From NCBI GenBank assembly GCA_016800925.1, contig JABCPU010000038.1, forward strand, positions 186,001 through 250,000: a DNA stretch of 64,000 bases, read 5' to 3'. Shown piece after piece: positions 1-10,899 of the stretch (its first letter is position 1; each line of letters begins with the position of its first letter). Position numbers and translations under genes: made by a program. The notes under the pieces are model-generated. The model did no database searches and had not been told where the DNA came from. It saw only the letters and a list, made by a program, of their open reading frames with translations. This DNA comes from Suillus spraguei. Lineage: Eukaryota > Basidiomycota > Agaricomycetes > Boletales > Suillaceae.

Positions 1-13
1 CAGAGGAAAACAT
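1..13 (-). CDS. A1 aspartic protease paralogue, first codons only (runs off left edge)
   Basis: Read on the minus strand, positions 13 to 1 give ATG TTT TCC TCT G. This is the same opening (M-F-S-S) as the complete aspartic protease gene starting at 24981. The sequence behind it matches that gene's promoter almost base for base for about 400 bp. The window therefore starts inside a further member of the same secreted protease family. Nothing can be said about its catalytic part, which lies outside. Confidence 0.7.
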
Positions 14-425
14 GGCCTACTGGAAAGTAATGGTATCATACTTAGTAGCCCATTATCATTATATATGTGCTAGCGGATGGGATCATCGGCATAGGCACCT
101 TACTAGCCACGAGTCAACTGAAAAAAGCGACGAGGTAGTTGCGATCTGTGTCATCAAGCCTGAGAGTGCAAGGATTCAGCTTCTCAATAAAATGTGGTAA
201 GAGACGGTTTGCTTTTGATACCAGGTGGCAGGGATATACAATTCCCCTGTTTACCCACGTGGCCTCACGTTCATTTCTGCAGACCAATTATGAATACACC
301 TTGGACCAAGTGGCAGAACGTTCGCGTCAGTGTCAAGGTTAGTGTGGCAAGCATCGCTAAGGAGCACGAAATAAATGAAACCAAACACTGATCGGACATT
401 AAAAATGTATGTGGCTTAGTCGAAG
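14..425 (-). promoter_or_regulatory. Promoter of the left-edge protease paralogue
   Basis: The minus strand carries a TATATAAT box at about 58-66, some 45-50 bp before the ATG at 13. The stretch to about 425 is highly similar to the upstream regions of the protease gene at 24981 and of the protease remnant at 25800. Shared blocks include a GGCAAGAGACGGTTTGC-like block and GTTTACCCACGT. Similarity stops near 425; from there to 617 nothing was recognised. Confidence 0.65.
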
Positions 426-617
426 TGTACTATCATTCCGGGTAATCTGCAACATTTTCAGCAAATCTTTTGTAGCTCGTCAATCACTTCATATTATCTT
501 CCACGAATTTAGGGTGTTGTAGATTAGTACCGCCTCTATATAGATCTGATTTTTTCTTATTTTTAGGATTTTGTGGTGTGGTGTCGGATGAAAGCCGAGA
601 AAATCCAGGGTCTGACT

Positions 618-3600
618 CAGTGTTCGTCCGGTCGCCGAACGTTCACAAAAGTCAGTGAATGTTCACCGGTGAACGTCACTATGTCGACAGGTAAACGTGA
701 ACAGCTATGGTACCAGGAGTCCGAGAGAAAATATTATATAATCGTATCTGATTGGCTAAGGCCCGCATCACCAAGAAACTCGTCAGTCATTTTACTCGTC
801 CAAAATCTCATCTGCTTGCGGAAATTCTGGGTCGTCAATACCATCGGCATCCAAATCCAACAGCTCGTATAACTCAACCTCTGCATCTAAGCCTCGTATG
901 GCTGTTTGGTAGAAGGATCCTAGCCAATCTTGAGCACGAGAAAAATCAAAGAGATCCTTGATAGGAATTTGCTGGAAGTCTGACGGATTGGTAGTTGCCT
1001 CCGTAATCTCGGAGATGGTGAATGTCTCTTCATCCTCGACAGCTTGAATCAAGTGTGCAGCAATTTGCCGTATCCCTCTGTGCTCATGAACTTCATTGCT
1101 CGTCTGCTGGGAATCATCACCAAAGGCATCTGTGTCACCCTCTGTAGGGTTAGCCTCAGTGGTATTCTGGCAGTAGCACCGTTTGAGACGCTTCTTGACG
1201 GAGCCTGCGCGAACATGTTCCTCGTGGAGGTACATCTTTAACTCTGCAAGTAGCATAAGATTCTGAGTGGAAAGCCGATTTCGCCATTTCGTCAGGATTG
1301 CGCCAAAGATACTGAAAAGACGCTCGCATGAAGCAGAATTTGGACAGATCGAAAGAATTCGCTGAGTGCCCTATGGGTAGAAATAGGTTAGATATTGAGG
1401 AATACAGCTCCGAGTCTAGTAAATATATTACCTGTTCCTTTGCGCGAGATACTAAAATCTGTGTATATATATTGAGTGGCTGGAACTCGGGTGAACTTTT
1501 CAAATAATTATCGAGATCTGTAAAAAGTTCGAGTGGTGGCACACCACCATAAAAACGCGTCCAGAGGCGACTGAAAAGGGACATCAGCCCGGCACGTGTT
1601 GTCAGGGGAATATTTTTGAATGGTTTGTCTTTGTAGAGTGGGTCAACGATAACGGCGGCAATGAAGACCTCTTGATCAATTTGAGCCCATCGACGCTCGG
1701 CACTCTCTAGGACCACATTTCGAGCCACAAGATCAGTTTCATCACCGACTTTCGAATAACGGTAATAAAGAAACCCAAACGAGATTGGAATATGTTCAGG
1801 TTTCGAGTGGGCAGCTTGGTGAATATTCGTCATTAGCGCAATTTGTTCCAAAAGATTTTTCCATCTAAATGGTAGTGCAATGTCAGTCAAAATTATGTTA
1901 TGTTACAACGAGAATGTTCCTACCAAGCCATTGCATGCCAGAATGTTGGATTTTTTATTGTCATAATGGCAGCTGAGGTCTTTGCTCGTGAACGAGCATC
2001 ACCTGTAGATCGTATCTCTGCTTCATGCTTTGTTATCAATAGCTCTAGTGATGGCCGAACATCCAAAAGTCGTCGGTATGCTAAATAATGTGATAACCAT
2101 CGAGTGAGAACAGCGCGAATGATGCTCAATGTCTTTCCCATGGTTGACATTTGCAATTCACGAAGGAGTGCGAGAACGTAGGTTTTGCTACGAAGCCATG
2201 TAATTAACTCTTGTGCAAGGTCACCATACTGCCCATAGTCATCCTTGGCTTTGAAGAGATCCCCCACAATAAGGTTAAACTGTGAATAGTAGATGAAGTT
2301 AGCTCACATACTATTCTCACATCGACAACCTACCTGGTGAGCTAGGCAGTCAGGTGTTACCAAGTGCGGAAATTTGGTGCGAAGTAGTCGTCGAGCCTTA
2401 CGAGACTCTCCAGATGCATCAGTAGTGCATGCAATAATAATGACTCCCCACTCGCTCTCGACTTGATTTATTGATTCGATAATCTGTTTGAGGAGTTCTT
2501 CAGCATTGCACGAGTCACCAGATGCATCGTGAACACGGACAGCATGTAACTAGTAAGACAAAGCAGTTGGTTCAGCCACGAGACGGAAAAGCTCGTAAAA
2601 CATCCACAGTGCTTACCTTTCGTTTTACAGTCATCATAAAACCAATCAAATGATGGCTATTCTCGCCAGTCCAGCCATCACATTGCAGAGTTCCGACTGC
2701 ACCACGACATTCTTCTTTTGCAGTGGCTTTGATACTGCGGAGAACTTGAGGCATGACACGTTTTGTGAGAACCTTTGCTGATGGTACTTTTGCTTGAGGA
2801 ATAAATCTATCACAAAGTTTCCACCACTCTGGATTCTCAACCCATCGTAGCAGTAATCCTGCACTTGCAGTTACCCGCGCTAACCCTGTTTCCCAATCTG
2901 CCTGGTCAGCATCAGTCCAAGTCTGGCTGGTTGGCCAATGAGCTCCGACGAGCGGTGACAAGACAGACCCAGTAGTGACAGGCTGCGAAACAGAGCGATA
3001 TGAACCTGAAGTCAGGTGCTGGCGCTTCGAGGGAAGCGAAAGGAGCGTGATGTCAGAAATTGCGGGACTGGGTGCACGAGAATCAAATGCCAGTGGGCTT
3101 GGTAAAGATAACAAGTCCGAAGAGCCATTAGCATGTGGAGACGGCACTGAAAGACTCAGAATGAAGAGACCGAGAGCTGGTGGAGCAGAAGACGGAGGAT
3201 ATATTGAATGTGCAGCTGATGATGGTCCTGCGATCTGAGGGGGATCTTCGTATAATTGAGGTATGGGCAGTGTAGCGTGCACTGCAGCCATGGGTTGTGT
3301 GACTTGATTGAGGCGAGCCGCAAGGTCAGCTCGCGCACGCGAACGAACACTTTCCATATGTAGCTCGCAGTCTCGGATGTGCGTCAGGAGTGTTTTTGGA
3401 CGACTGATGTGCCAAATTCGTTGTGGATCATGTTGGCCAGTAGCCCACACTACAATAGAAAGTGTTAGAAATAGATGGATGGTACAATTTAAGCTTACCT
3501 GCTCCTTTAATCGCATCCTCGTCTCGTACATGATCCTGTGATCCAAATTGTACCTTGAGTTCATCACGAGCCCGTTCTGCCGCAACATAATGCTCAAGTT

Positions 3601-4183
3601 GTCTGGTGCAGATTACCTTAGCCTTCTGCTGCACCATCGATGCTGGGTCTGAACTCTCGTAACCAGGATGTTCTGTAAATTCCATCCACCCCCAACCCCG
3701 ATTAGTACTGCGAGTCTTCCTTTTTCCGCTAGCCATGAGACAACAGTTGCGGAATGGTGGTGAACGAGAGCTCAAGAATGAGTAGGCGACTGAGAGCTGC
3801 AACATGCCATATAGGTGAGGGACACGAGGTTCCTGCGTGGATTATTACAGCGTTAAGCCGTACATAATGATCAAGACACAAAACTCACCTTGATCAATAA
3901 TGCTACCAGATGCAGCAAAGAAGGCGAGGTCGTGTGAGAGTGACGTTTTTTCATACATATGTAGCTAGACGTCGTCACTTGCGCGCTCGATAGAGTCGAT
4001 ACTATCATCTATACCGCGAGATATGAATCGAAAAGCATCAGTCAATTTCTAAATATAGAAGATACAAAGGACTCATGGCACCTGACACATTCACAATCAA
4101 GTGAATGTTGCTGACGTTCATCGACTTTCCCACACTTTGCGTTCAGTGAATGAACACTGCGGTCACTGACTGGCAGAACACTG
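618..4183 (-). mobile_element. Complete hAT-superfamily DNA transposon (hAT copy 1)
   Basis: The ends form imperfect inverted repeats: CAGTGTTCGTCCGGTC at 618 and, on the opposite strand, CAGTGTTCTGCCAGTC ending at 4183. Both sides carry a perfect 8-bp direct repeat GTCTGACT (610-617 and 4184-4191), the target-site size of hAT elements. Further short repeats of the TGAATGTTCACCGGTGAAC/AGTGAATG type sit just inside both ends. The 3.57-kb element contains one intron-bearing transposase gene on the minus strand. Identical target duplications and an apparently open coding region suggest a recent insertion. Confidence 0.9.
792..3736 (-). CDS. hAT transposase with BED-like N terminus and C-terminal dimerisation domain
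   Basis: The gene is read on the minus strand in several exons. Exon 1 (from 3736) holds a BED-like segment beginning MASGKRKTRSTNRGWGW with W..F..HP and KAKVIC. The second exon (to about 2622) has a Ser/Pro-rich linker and LQCDGWTGENSHHLIGFMM, with the likely first catalytic Asp. The third has IACTTDASGESRKARRLL, with the second Asp context. Exons at 2267-1920 and 1890-1430 hold the RNase H-like and helical part. The last exon carries SICPNSASCERLFSIFG, the diagnostic hAT dimerisation motif, and an acidic tail ending DEILDE. The introns are about 50-60 bp with GT..AG ends. I saw no frameshift or internal stop, so it could be active. Exact exon edges are approximate. The N-terminal finger has only one of the two usual Cys, so zinc binding is uncertain. 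Confidence 0.85.
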
Positions 4184-4357
4184 GTCTGACTGCTAATCTG
4201 CAAAATATGGTCATGTCGAGTCACACCTCGGCATAGCAATGGCACAGTCAACTTTGACTCTCCGCACTGCGCTCTCAATTTGTTGGCGCTGAGTCGTCGA
4301 ACTGGAAGCTTGAAGCTTAACGCTCTGATGAATAATGAATACAGCAACATATTATTA

Positions 4358-5240
4358 TCAAGTATTGTGATTCATGTAATTATTGTGAGTGTACTGGTGA
4401 TATGGTCCTGAATAAGGTTGACTGCGCGCAACATCATACATTTGTACCTCAGCACCAACTCGAAAATCCGCTCTACTACCAGCTGCCGGCACAAAGTGGG
4501 GAATAGGTGGAGGCGCCGAATGGTGCATGGGATAATATGGGGGCGCCGCATACCTGCCAGGTGGGGGAAGATCCATGCGTGACATTGAGGGTTGAGGGAT
4601 AGGCTGTGGTTGATAGCTGCCAAATGGTGTGTGCATTGAATTTTGATGACTCAGCGTGTCTTGTGGTACTGACTCAGTAGTGTTACTGCCGGTTTCAACA
4701 TGCCGCCTGCGAGAATGGGCAGGATTAAATAAACCCTCATACCACTGTTTTTTCTTGAGTTCTGGTTGGCTGTCAAAGAACTGCATAATTCGCTGGAGCA
4801 GCTCTGCCTTGAGTCCAGTCTCCAGTAATTGCAAGGCTGCAGCTATGTCACATAGCTTGTCCAATTTTTTTGTCTTGATTGCGCCTGTAAGTGCAACTTG
4901 GGACTGCTCCTGCTCTGCTTGCCAATCATGTTTTCCCTGCTCCTCTGCAACCTTCTTCTGTTTGCTTGCCTCCTCTTGATGTTCACGCTGAGCCTGTTCG
5001 GCCTCCAGTCCCCTCAGCTCCATGTGGCCTTCCTCTGATGTCAGTACCCTTGAATATGGTGTCTTACAAGGATGTGATTGTTGGAATCCAAGCAATCCAT
5101 GAGGGAAGAGGTTGAAGGATCTGAGATAGGTACCAGCGGGAAGTGATAAGAAGAATGGTCTGAGCACAAGGCCAGAATGGCCAATAGCGTGTGCCAGCAT
5201 GACAATGTCGTTACGCTGTGCAATATGCCATTTGATTTCA
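4358..5240 (-). CDS. Hypothetical protein with SAP-like motif, 3' exon
   Basis: An open frame of about 290 residues ends just outside the right end of hAT copy 1. Its order is: an N-terminal part with LRPFFLSLPAGTYLRSFNLF; a charged coiled-coil-like stretch (EAEQAQREHQEEASKQKKVAE); a SAP-like helix-loop-helix (LDKLCDIAAALQLL.....LKAELLQRIMQFF); then a Pro/Tyr/His-rich low-complexity tail. The reading can be extended upstream to an AG acceptor near 5240 (CNEIKWHIAQRN), so earlier exons are probably missing or unrecognised. SAP motifs usually bind DNA or chromatin. The function is unknown, and the gene may be transposon-derived. Confidence 0.5.
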
Positions 5241-5331
5241 TTGCACTATGAAATATGCTGTATTGATTAGTTTTATTTTCATTGATATTCCACTCACCTT
5301 ATAGTAGGCACTCAAGTGCAAAAACATCTCA

Positions 5332-5487
5332 GTTCTTTTCAATAGACTGAGATGTAAGTACCTAGTCACAAGTCACTGTTTTTGCCCAGGCTAATGAGCG
5401 CTTTAGTTACCTTGTTATCTAGGTACTTTAACTGTCAATAGAGTTCTTTTCAAGAGACTGAGATTTACCTTGTTATCTAGTGCGCCC
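5332..5487. repeat. Short direct repeats
   Basis: AGTTCTTTTCAATAGACTGA at about 5332 recurs as AGTTCTTTTCAAGAGACTGA near 5449. Each is followed by versions of TACCTTGTTATCTAG, which appears three times. The remainder of 5241-5515 holds no gene that I can see. Confidence 0.6.
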
Positions 5488-5515
5488 GCTCCCTCCCCAT
5501 TTGTCTCATAATCCC

Positions 5516-5695
5516 AGAGTGATTGGTAAGAAATTCACCAGGTTTCACAGTCCTTCCACAGTCAATGGTTCAGACAATTACCAATGGTTGATAACATGGT
5601 GTTCATTGGGGGGTTGCAGAAACAGAGTTACAGTTTTTCCAAGCAATTTACAATTGACTAAAAGGGTTGAGATGGTATGGGAAATCTGAGGGGTT
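5516..5695 (+). repeat. Dispersed repeat, left member of an inverted pair
   Basis: This stretch (GGTTCAGACAATTACCAA, GTTCATTGGGGGGTTGCAGA) matches the reverse complement of about 11369-11535 at roughly 85 percent by eye. The two copies lie about 6 kb apart in opposite orientation and bracket the gypsy A remnant. They are probably fragments of one retroelement family; no coding capacity is evident. Confidence 0.65.
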
Positions 5696-5753
5696 GGTAT
5701 CCGTTAACTGGCGTGATGCAGTGCTTAGGGTACTTGTACAGGTTGGTTACCAT

Positions 5754-6571
5754 TGTAAACATACAACCTAACCTGGGCTGTAGATAAAATACCTCCTAAG
5801 TCAGTATGTGAGTCTTGCGCTCCATCTAGTCTGCTTCACTTGTTAAATAAAAGTGTTTGACCCTAAAGGGGGATGCCTGTTAGTATAGCTAAGTTTGAGT
5901 CAAACCAATGTGCAAAGGTAGTGTCGTAGTTAGCAGTAAGTTGCCACGGTTAGTGATGATGCCACCAGAACTAGCGTCGAGAGTAGCAGTACTAGCACGG
6001 TCAAAACAATGTCTGAAAATGTAACATCTAGTGAGTGGTGATGAGTGGTAATGTCAGTGGTAGCGGCAAGGAGTGAGCGGTGCAAAGAAACAGTAAAGAA
6101 ACCCGTGGTACTTTCAGCAGTAAAGCAGCAGTGAGTGTGAAGTCCAGTCAAAATAGGGGTCAAAAAGTCTAGTGGTGTGCCAGCAGTAACAATGAATGAG
6201 CGATATCAATTAATGAGCGGTAAAGAACTTTAAAGACCAAGGCCACTACTGGGTGAATCCAGAGCTAGACACTAATCCTGACCTATAGTATGATGAAAAT
6301 AAGGTACTGTATTGTGCGGGCCACACAGTGCTTATATCCTATTTTATATGTACTTGGGATGCATTAGGTGAGATCAGTAGCACTTGAGTGAAGTAACCAC
6401 TGATATGTAAATGTAGTGCGAGGCAGCTGCGGCATGAGGCAACATGTAATAAGACTTGCTGTAGAATCAGTGATAAGCGGTCATGTACAAACTACACACC
6501 AAATGGGGCTATGTGGACATGGCAAGGACATAAAAGGACATCAGTATGTGGAACATGGTGCGGCAGTTGGT
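5754..6571 (-). mobile_element. LTR2 copy 1, truncated solo LTR
   Basis: It starts TGTAAACATACAACCT and is collinear with the copies at 20913-21869 (same orientation) and 7448-8690 (opposite). It breaks off at about 6571, losing the last ~125-130 bp of the family (after GTGCGGCAGTTGGT), and joins directly to gypsy A spacer sequence. In this family the TATA-like GATATAAGCA lies on the strand opposite to this copy, so transcription would be leftward. Confidence 0.75.
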
Positions 6572-7447
6572 ACGTGGAGTAATTGGGAAGTTGTTTGAGT
6601 CGCAAAGTTCTGTCATGGGTCAGAGGGGTTCCCATAGATATTTCTTCAACAACTCTCATGCAACTTCCATCAACATCATATTTGACTAAGAATTCTCTGT
6701 CTCCGAGTTTGTAAGAGGATACTTCTCGTACTTCTGGGGCACTCCAGACGTCCTGCATCATATTAAACTGATTGTCGTCTTCAGCAGGTATCGCAGAAGA
6801 CATAGGTTTGTCTTTATTGGGAATTTCCTCAATAGAGGTGGAGGAATAGGAGGTTTGGATATCAACAACTCCAGTATGAAATATTTGGACAATTTCAGTA
6901 TATTTGTGGTTTATCCTCCCAGTTCTTCTTCGGGCTTTCTTTTCCCATTTGTTGTTCTTGGATGGGTCGTTGTTCGACGGGTCTAGGTGGTGATCTGGTT
7001 TCAGATTCAAATTCATTCTTGCGCTTCTCTGTACAGAAGATAGGAGATGGGGTCGTGGGATTTGTACTCATGGAGTGTTTTCCTCATTGGGGATTTTAAT
7101 AGTGGGTGAAATGATGACTTTAGGAAGTTTTGATTTTGCCATTTCTTGGTGTGATATGGGAAAGCAAGGGGTAGTCCAGCTTTCTTTCTGTCAGCATCTA
7201 TGTCAAGTTCCATTTCATTGGATTTCGGAGTTCTTGGGAGAATGAGTGTCTCCTCAGCCCAGTCTATAACTGGGTTCATAGTGCGCAAGCAGGGGATTCC
7301 TAGAAGGATCTGATCCCTTCGGCCAAGTTTAGTGATATTAAACTTTCTGTACATGGTGTGTTCATCAATTTTAACCACCAATAGGCAGTAGTGCGTAATT
7401 GGACCTCTTTTGATAAGGGTTCCATCGGTGGTTGTAACCCAGAATGG

Positions 7448-8690
7448 TGTAACGAACATATTGGCGCTGGCCTTAAAATCCTATCTTTTGGCACACGTCT
7501 CATGTCTATAGGAATCTCCACCAGTCCAAAGGCTGTCTTACTCCTTTAGCATTGCCGGCAGCATCCCACGCTTACTGCACACCGTACCGACTGCCGCATC
7601 ATGTTCCACATACCGATGTCCTTCCATGTCCTTGCCATGTCTGCATAGATCCATTTGGTGTGTTGTGGGTAACACAACTCTGCTGGGGTGCAGATATATG
7701 TTGAATGCTGCCTAGCTGCTATTCAACCCAAGGGTTTCTGGTCCAAGGCTCAGAGAAGAGTAAAACTATCATTCAAACAGTAAGTATCAGACTGCTACTG
7801 GTAGGTAGTGAAGTGGTGTAAAGACTGGTGCAAGGTAAGGTTCTTATGTAATCAGCCAAAATGCGGACCTAAGGTAAGGAAAGCCTAAGTAAGAGACACT
7901 ATGCAAAAACTACTGTTTTAAGGTCAGCCTGAGTTTGTCTGTTACAGCATAGTTTATACATGACCATTTATCACTGATTCCACGGCAAGCCTTATTACAT
8001 GTTGCCTCATGCTGCAGCCGCCTTGCACTACGTTTACATACAGCGGTTACTGTACTTGAGTGCTACTGATTTCGCCTAACACATTCTGAGTACGTACAAT
8101 TTAGGATATAAGCACCGCATACCCCACACAATACAGTACCTTATTTTCACCATACTATAGGTCAGGATTAGTGTCTAGCTCTGGATCTACCCAGTAGTGG
8201 ACTTAGTCTTTAAAGTTTTCTTACCGCTCATTAATCAATTTCGCTTGTTCACCGTTACCACTGGCACACTGCTAGATTCTTGACCCCTGTGTTGACTGAA
8301 CTTCACGCTCACCACTACTCTACTGCTGAGAGTACTGTGGACTTCTTTACTGTTTCTTTGCACCACTCGCACCTTACCACTTCTGCTGACTTGATTGCTC
8401 GTTATCGCTCACTCGACCCTATGTTTACAAGCATTATCTCAACCACGGTAGCACCGCTACATACGACACTAGTTCCAGCGCCATCATCACTGACTGTGGC
8501 AACTTACCGCTGACTACGATGCTATATTCGCACACTGGTTTGACTTGGATTAGACTATACTAACAGGCATCCCCCTTTAGGGTCGAACACTCTTGTTTAG
8601 CAAGTGAAGCAGACTAGGTAGAGCGCAAGACCACACATACTAACTTAGGAGGTAGTTTATCTACAGCCCAGGTTAGGTTGTATCTTTACA
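7448..8690 (+). mobile_element. LTR2 copy 2, solo LTR with 4-bp target duplication
   Basis: Begins TGTAACGAACATATTGG and ends GTTGTATCTTTACA. It is flanked by ATGG at 7444-7447 and, once the adjoining LTR1 is taken out, by ATGG on the right. It is the inverted counterpart of LTR2 copies 1 and 3. A TATA-like GATATAAGCA sits near 8106. Compared with copies 1 and 3 it carries about 275 extra bases (about 7670-7945) with ends TGTGGGTAACA and CTGTTACAGCA, a probable later small insertion. Confidence 0.8.
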
Positions 8691-8692
8691 AT

Positions 8693-9168
8693 TGTTACGA
8701 ACTGGGGTGGCGTCACCAGCGACAGTGAAAAGACACAGACGGTCTGCTGGGAGTTCTTACAATGTTCAAAAGAGAACAAGGTGAAAGTACAAGGAACGTG
8801 TTCCGAGTACGATCAAAGGTTCAGCCTCAAAGACAAGTCTGAGAGGTATCCGCGAGAATAGAGACTAAGGCTAAGGAGTGCTTAGACTTAGAGACGATTC
8901 AAGACGACTTAGGTTGGAGACCTAAGCGAAGGAGATTCCAGGTAAAACCCAGTAAGATTAAAGTAGTGAATCTACTACAAGTACACTGTGCTTAAATAGG
9001 CCAATATGTGCGCACAGACCAAGAAAGACGTGAGAATGTAAGTGCGTATCCAGAGAAGGAAGGCAACTATAGTACAGATGCGTTGAGCATATGAGTCAGA
9101 GTCATGTTACGTAATATACAAGGTAAATGAGGATAAGAAAATGAATAGGGGCACGTACGATTGTAACA
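8693..9168 (-). mobile_element. LTR1 copy 1, solo LTR
   Basis: 476 bp starting TGTTACGAACTGGG and ending GATTGTAACA, with perfect inverted ends TGTTAC/GTAACA. It is flanked by the 5-bp duplication ACAAT (8688-8692 and 9169-9173). The left ACAAT is made from the last bases of LTR2 copy 2, so this insertion is younger than that one. On the minus strand a TATTTAAG box gives the transcription direction. No internal region remains. Confidence 0.88.
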
Positions 9169-10260
9169 ACAATGGGGTTTCAAGTTTTCATAGCGTGATT
9201 TTATGGAGATTCACAAACTCTTCGGAAATAAAAGTTCCAGCTGCTCCGGAGTCGATGATGGCAGTGGTGTCAACAGATTTTAAGCGAGTATGTGAAATGA
9301 GGGTAATGGGAACATGGAGTTCTTTTTGTTCACCTATAGCGCATACAAGTCTTAGTAATACATTAGGAGAAACATACATTGAGTCTTTGTTTCTCCAACT
9401 TAAAAATCAAAATCCTCCATGATTCATCAGATGGTTTCATCGTCTCCTTCTTCCTCTGGAACCTCCTTAATTTCTGCTTGACGGACTGGGGTTTTCTTCC
9501 TCTTATCAGGACACTTACCAATACAATGTCCTGTCTTTCGGCATCCAAAACATTGACCTTTTCGCATGCATTCAGATCTTTCCATGTCAGAGATATGATC
9601 TATAACCATTGCATTTGAGTCTCGGCTGGGAGTATACTGAGCATTTCCATAGTTCATCTTCTTCTGTGGAGAGTGGCATGCTCTTAATGCCTGAAGGCAC
9701 TGGTGGGAATTGTCGATAGCAACACATTGTGATATCATGTTTCAGAACACGTCAGGAATGTCTCCTGGTGTGAATAGCTTGGTTAAGATGCCTAGGTTAA
9801 GGCTATCTTGGAAGAACTGAATTTTTGTTGCATTATCAGTGATATGAGCTTTAGCTGCAAGTGCTTCAAAGTGGGCAATATAGGTCTGGAGATCACCGTT
9901 TCCTTGTTTAAGATCCTGAAGCTTTGTCAAAGCAGTTCCTATGGAATCTACCAGTTTGAAAGCTTCATCAAAGCTTTTCATGAAATCTTTCATTGTACCA
10001 TAACTGACCTTTTGTCCAGAAGTGTCAGTGGATTGAGCATGGGTAAGGAATTGCTCTTTCCATGATTTGGTGTTCTTCTCCATCATGAAGGACGTAATGA
10101 AGATAATCTTCTGTTTGTCATTGGTGTAAAATTTCTTGTTGATGTCAAAGTATGCATTGCATGACAAGATGAATTCTATGGAGTTATTGTGATCTCCATC
10201 AAAGGTGGTTGGAAAACCAATCTTGTATTCAAAATCTTTTCCCATAGTAGTGGTAGTCAT

Positions 10261-10780
10261 GATGAAGAGTCATCTGAGTGAGTTATACTTTCTTGGTGCC
10301 TATGCTGACATGCACAAAACCTGTTTTGAGCATGGTCACGGAGATATAGTGTATACTTTATAGGCTTAAGATACTTGGGAGTATAGTTCTAAATTTCTAA
10401 TACCTTACAATAGTTTTTGTACTACAGATTAAAGGGCAAATGAATTAATGGCATAGTTTTATGACTTATCCTTGCCATGAAACTGTGTCAAAACCCTTAA
10501 TCATGTATGACTAAGCAATTTCCCACACCTTTCAGAGTTTTTTCATACATTTTCCTACCTTTCTGTGAAAGTTGACCGAGTTAGCATTTTGTAAATCAAA
10601 TATTTAAATGAATAATAGTCAATATAGATTATGTAATGGACTATTCACCAGTATTTGTGTTGTTGAATGTTTTTGAATGTGATGTGCTGTTTGTGAAGTC
10701 TTTGAATGTGATATGTTGTTTATGTTATTAAATATTTGGACTAGTTCCAAAGTTTTGGTAGCCAATCGGCGGACTTTAGG
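10261..10780. other. AT-rich non-coding stretch upstream of gypsy A gag
   Basis: The first ~60 bp resemble the 5' leader of gypsy B (GAGTTATACTTTCTTGGTGCC against GAGTGATACTTTCTCGGTGCC). The rest is AT-rich with TGAATGTGATGTG-type short repeats near 10670-10710. No ORF of note was seen. It may include part of an old LTR. Confidence 0.5.
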
Positions 10781-10794
10781 ATGACTAAGCAAAG

Positions 10795-10857
10795 TGAGTC
10801 ATAATGAGTCATGTGGAGTCATATCACATGTGACTCATATTGAGTCATGATGAGTCA
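10795..10857 (+). promoter_or_regulatory. Array of Gcn4/AP-1 type heptamers at 10-bp spacing
   Basis: TGAGTCA occurs at 10795, 10805, 10841 and 10851, its complement form TGACTCA at 10831, and the one-base variant GGAGTCA at 10815. Within each group of three the starts are exactly 10 bp apart (10795/10805/10815 and 10831/10841/10851), so all sites of a group face the same side of the helix. TGA(C/G)TCA is the known target of fungal Gcn4/CPC1 and of AP-1-like bZIP factors. The array lies about 45 bp upstream of a TATA box. Confidence 0.75.
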
Positions 10858-10899
10858 TATTACCTTATTTAGTTAGTAGCACAGCCACGTCTATAGTAG

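Larger units (their letters stand above)
6572..10260 (-). pseudogene. Ty3/gypsy element A: gag-protease remnant, interrupted twice
   Basis: Read leftward it has: gag (10260-9742, opening MTTTTMGKDFEYKIGF); a zinc knuckle CFGCRKTGHCIGKC with a basic flank (9738-9427); retropepsin with AIIDSGAAGTFISEEFV (9379-9169); then, beyond two inserted LTRs, the rest of the protease region (RRDQILLGIPCLRTMNPVIDWA, 7447-7013) and the spacer before reverse transcriptase, which stops at 6572. RT, RNase H and integrase are absent. Disruptions include a TGA in gag near 9743 where copy B has an Arg codon, a TGA after FVNLHKITL, and the inserted LTR2 (7448-8690) and LTR1 (8693-9168). Removing both rejoins the protease frame cleanly. 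Confidence 0.85.

Noticed and set aside
3156..3541. Several frames overlapping the hAT transposase linker
   Set aside because: Shadows of the Ser/Pro-rich linker; they lack splice support and cross the real coding strand.
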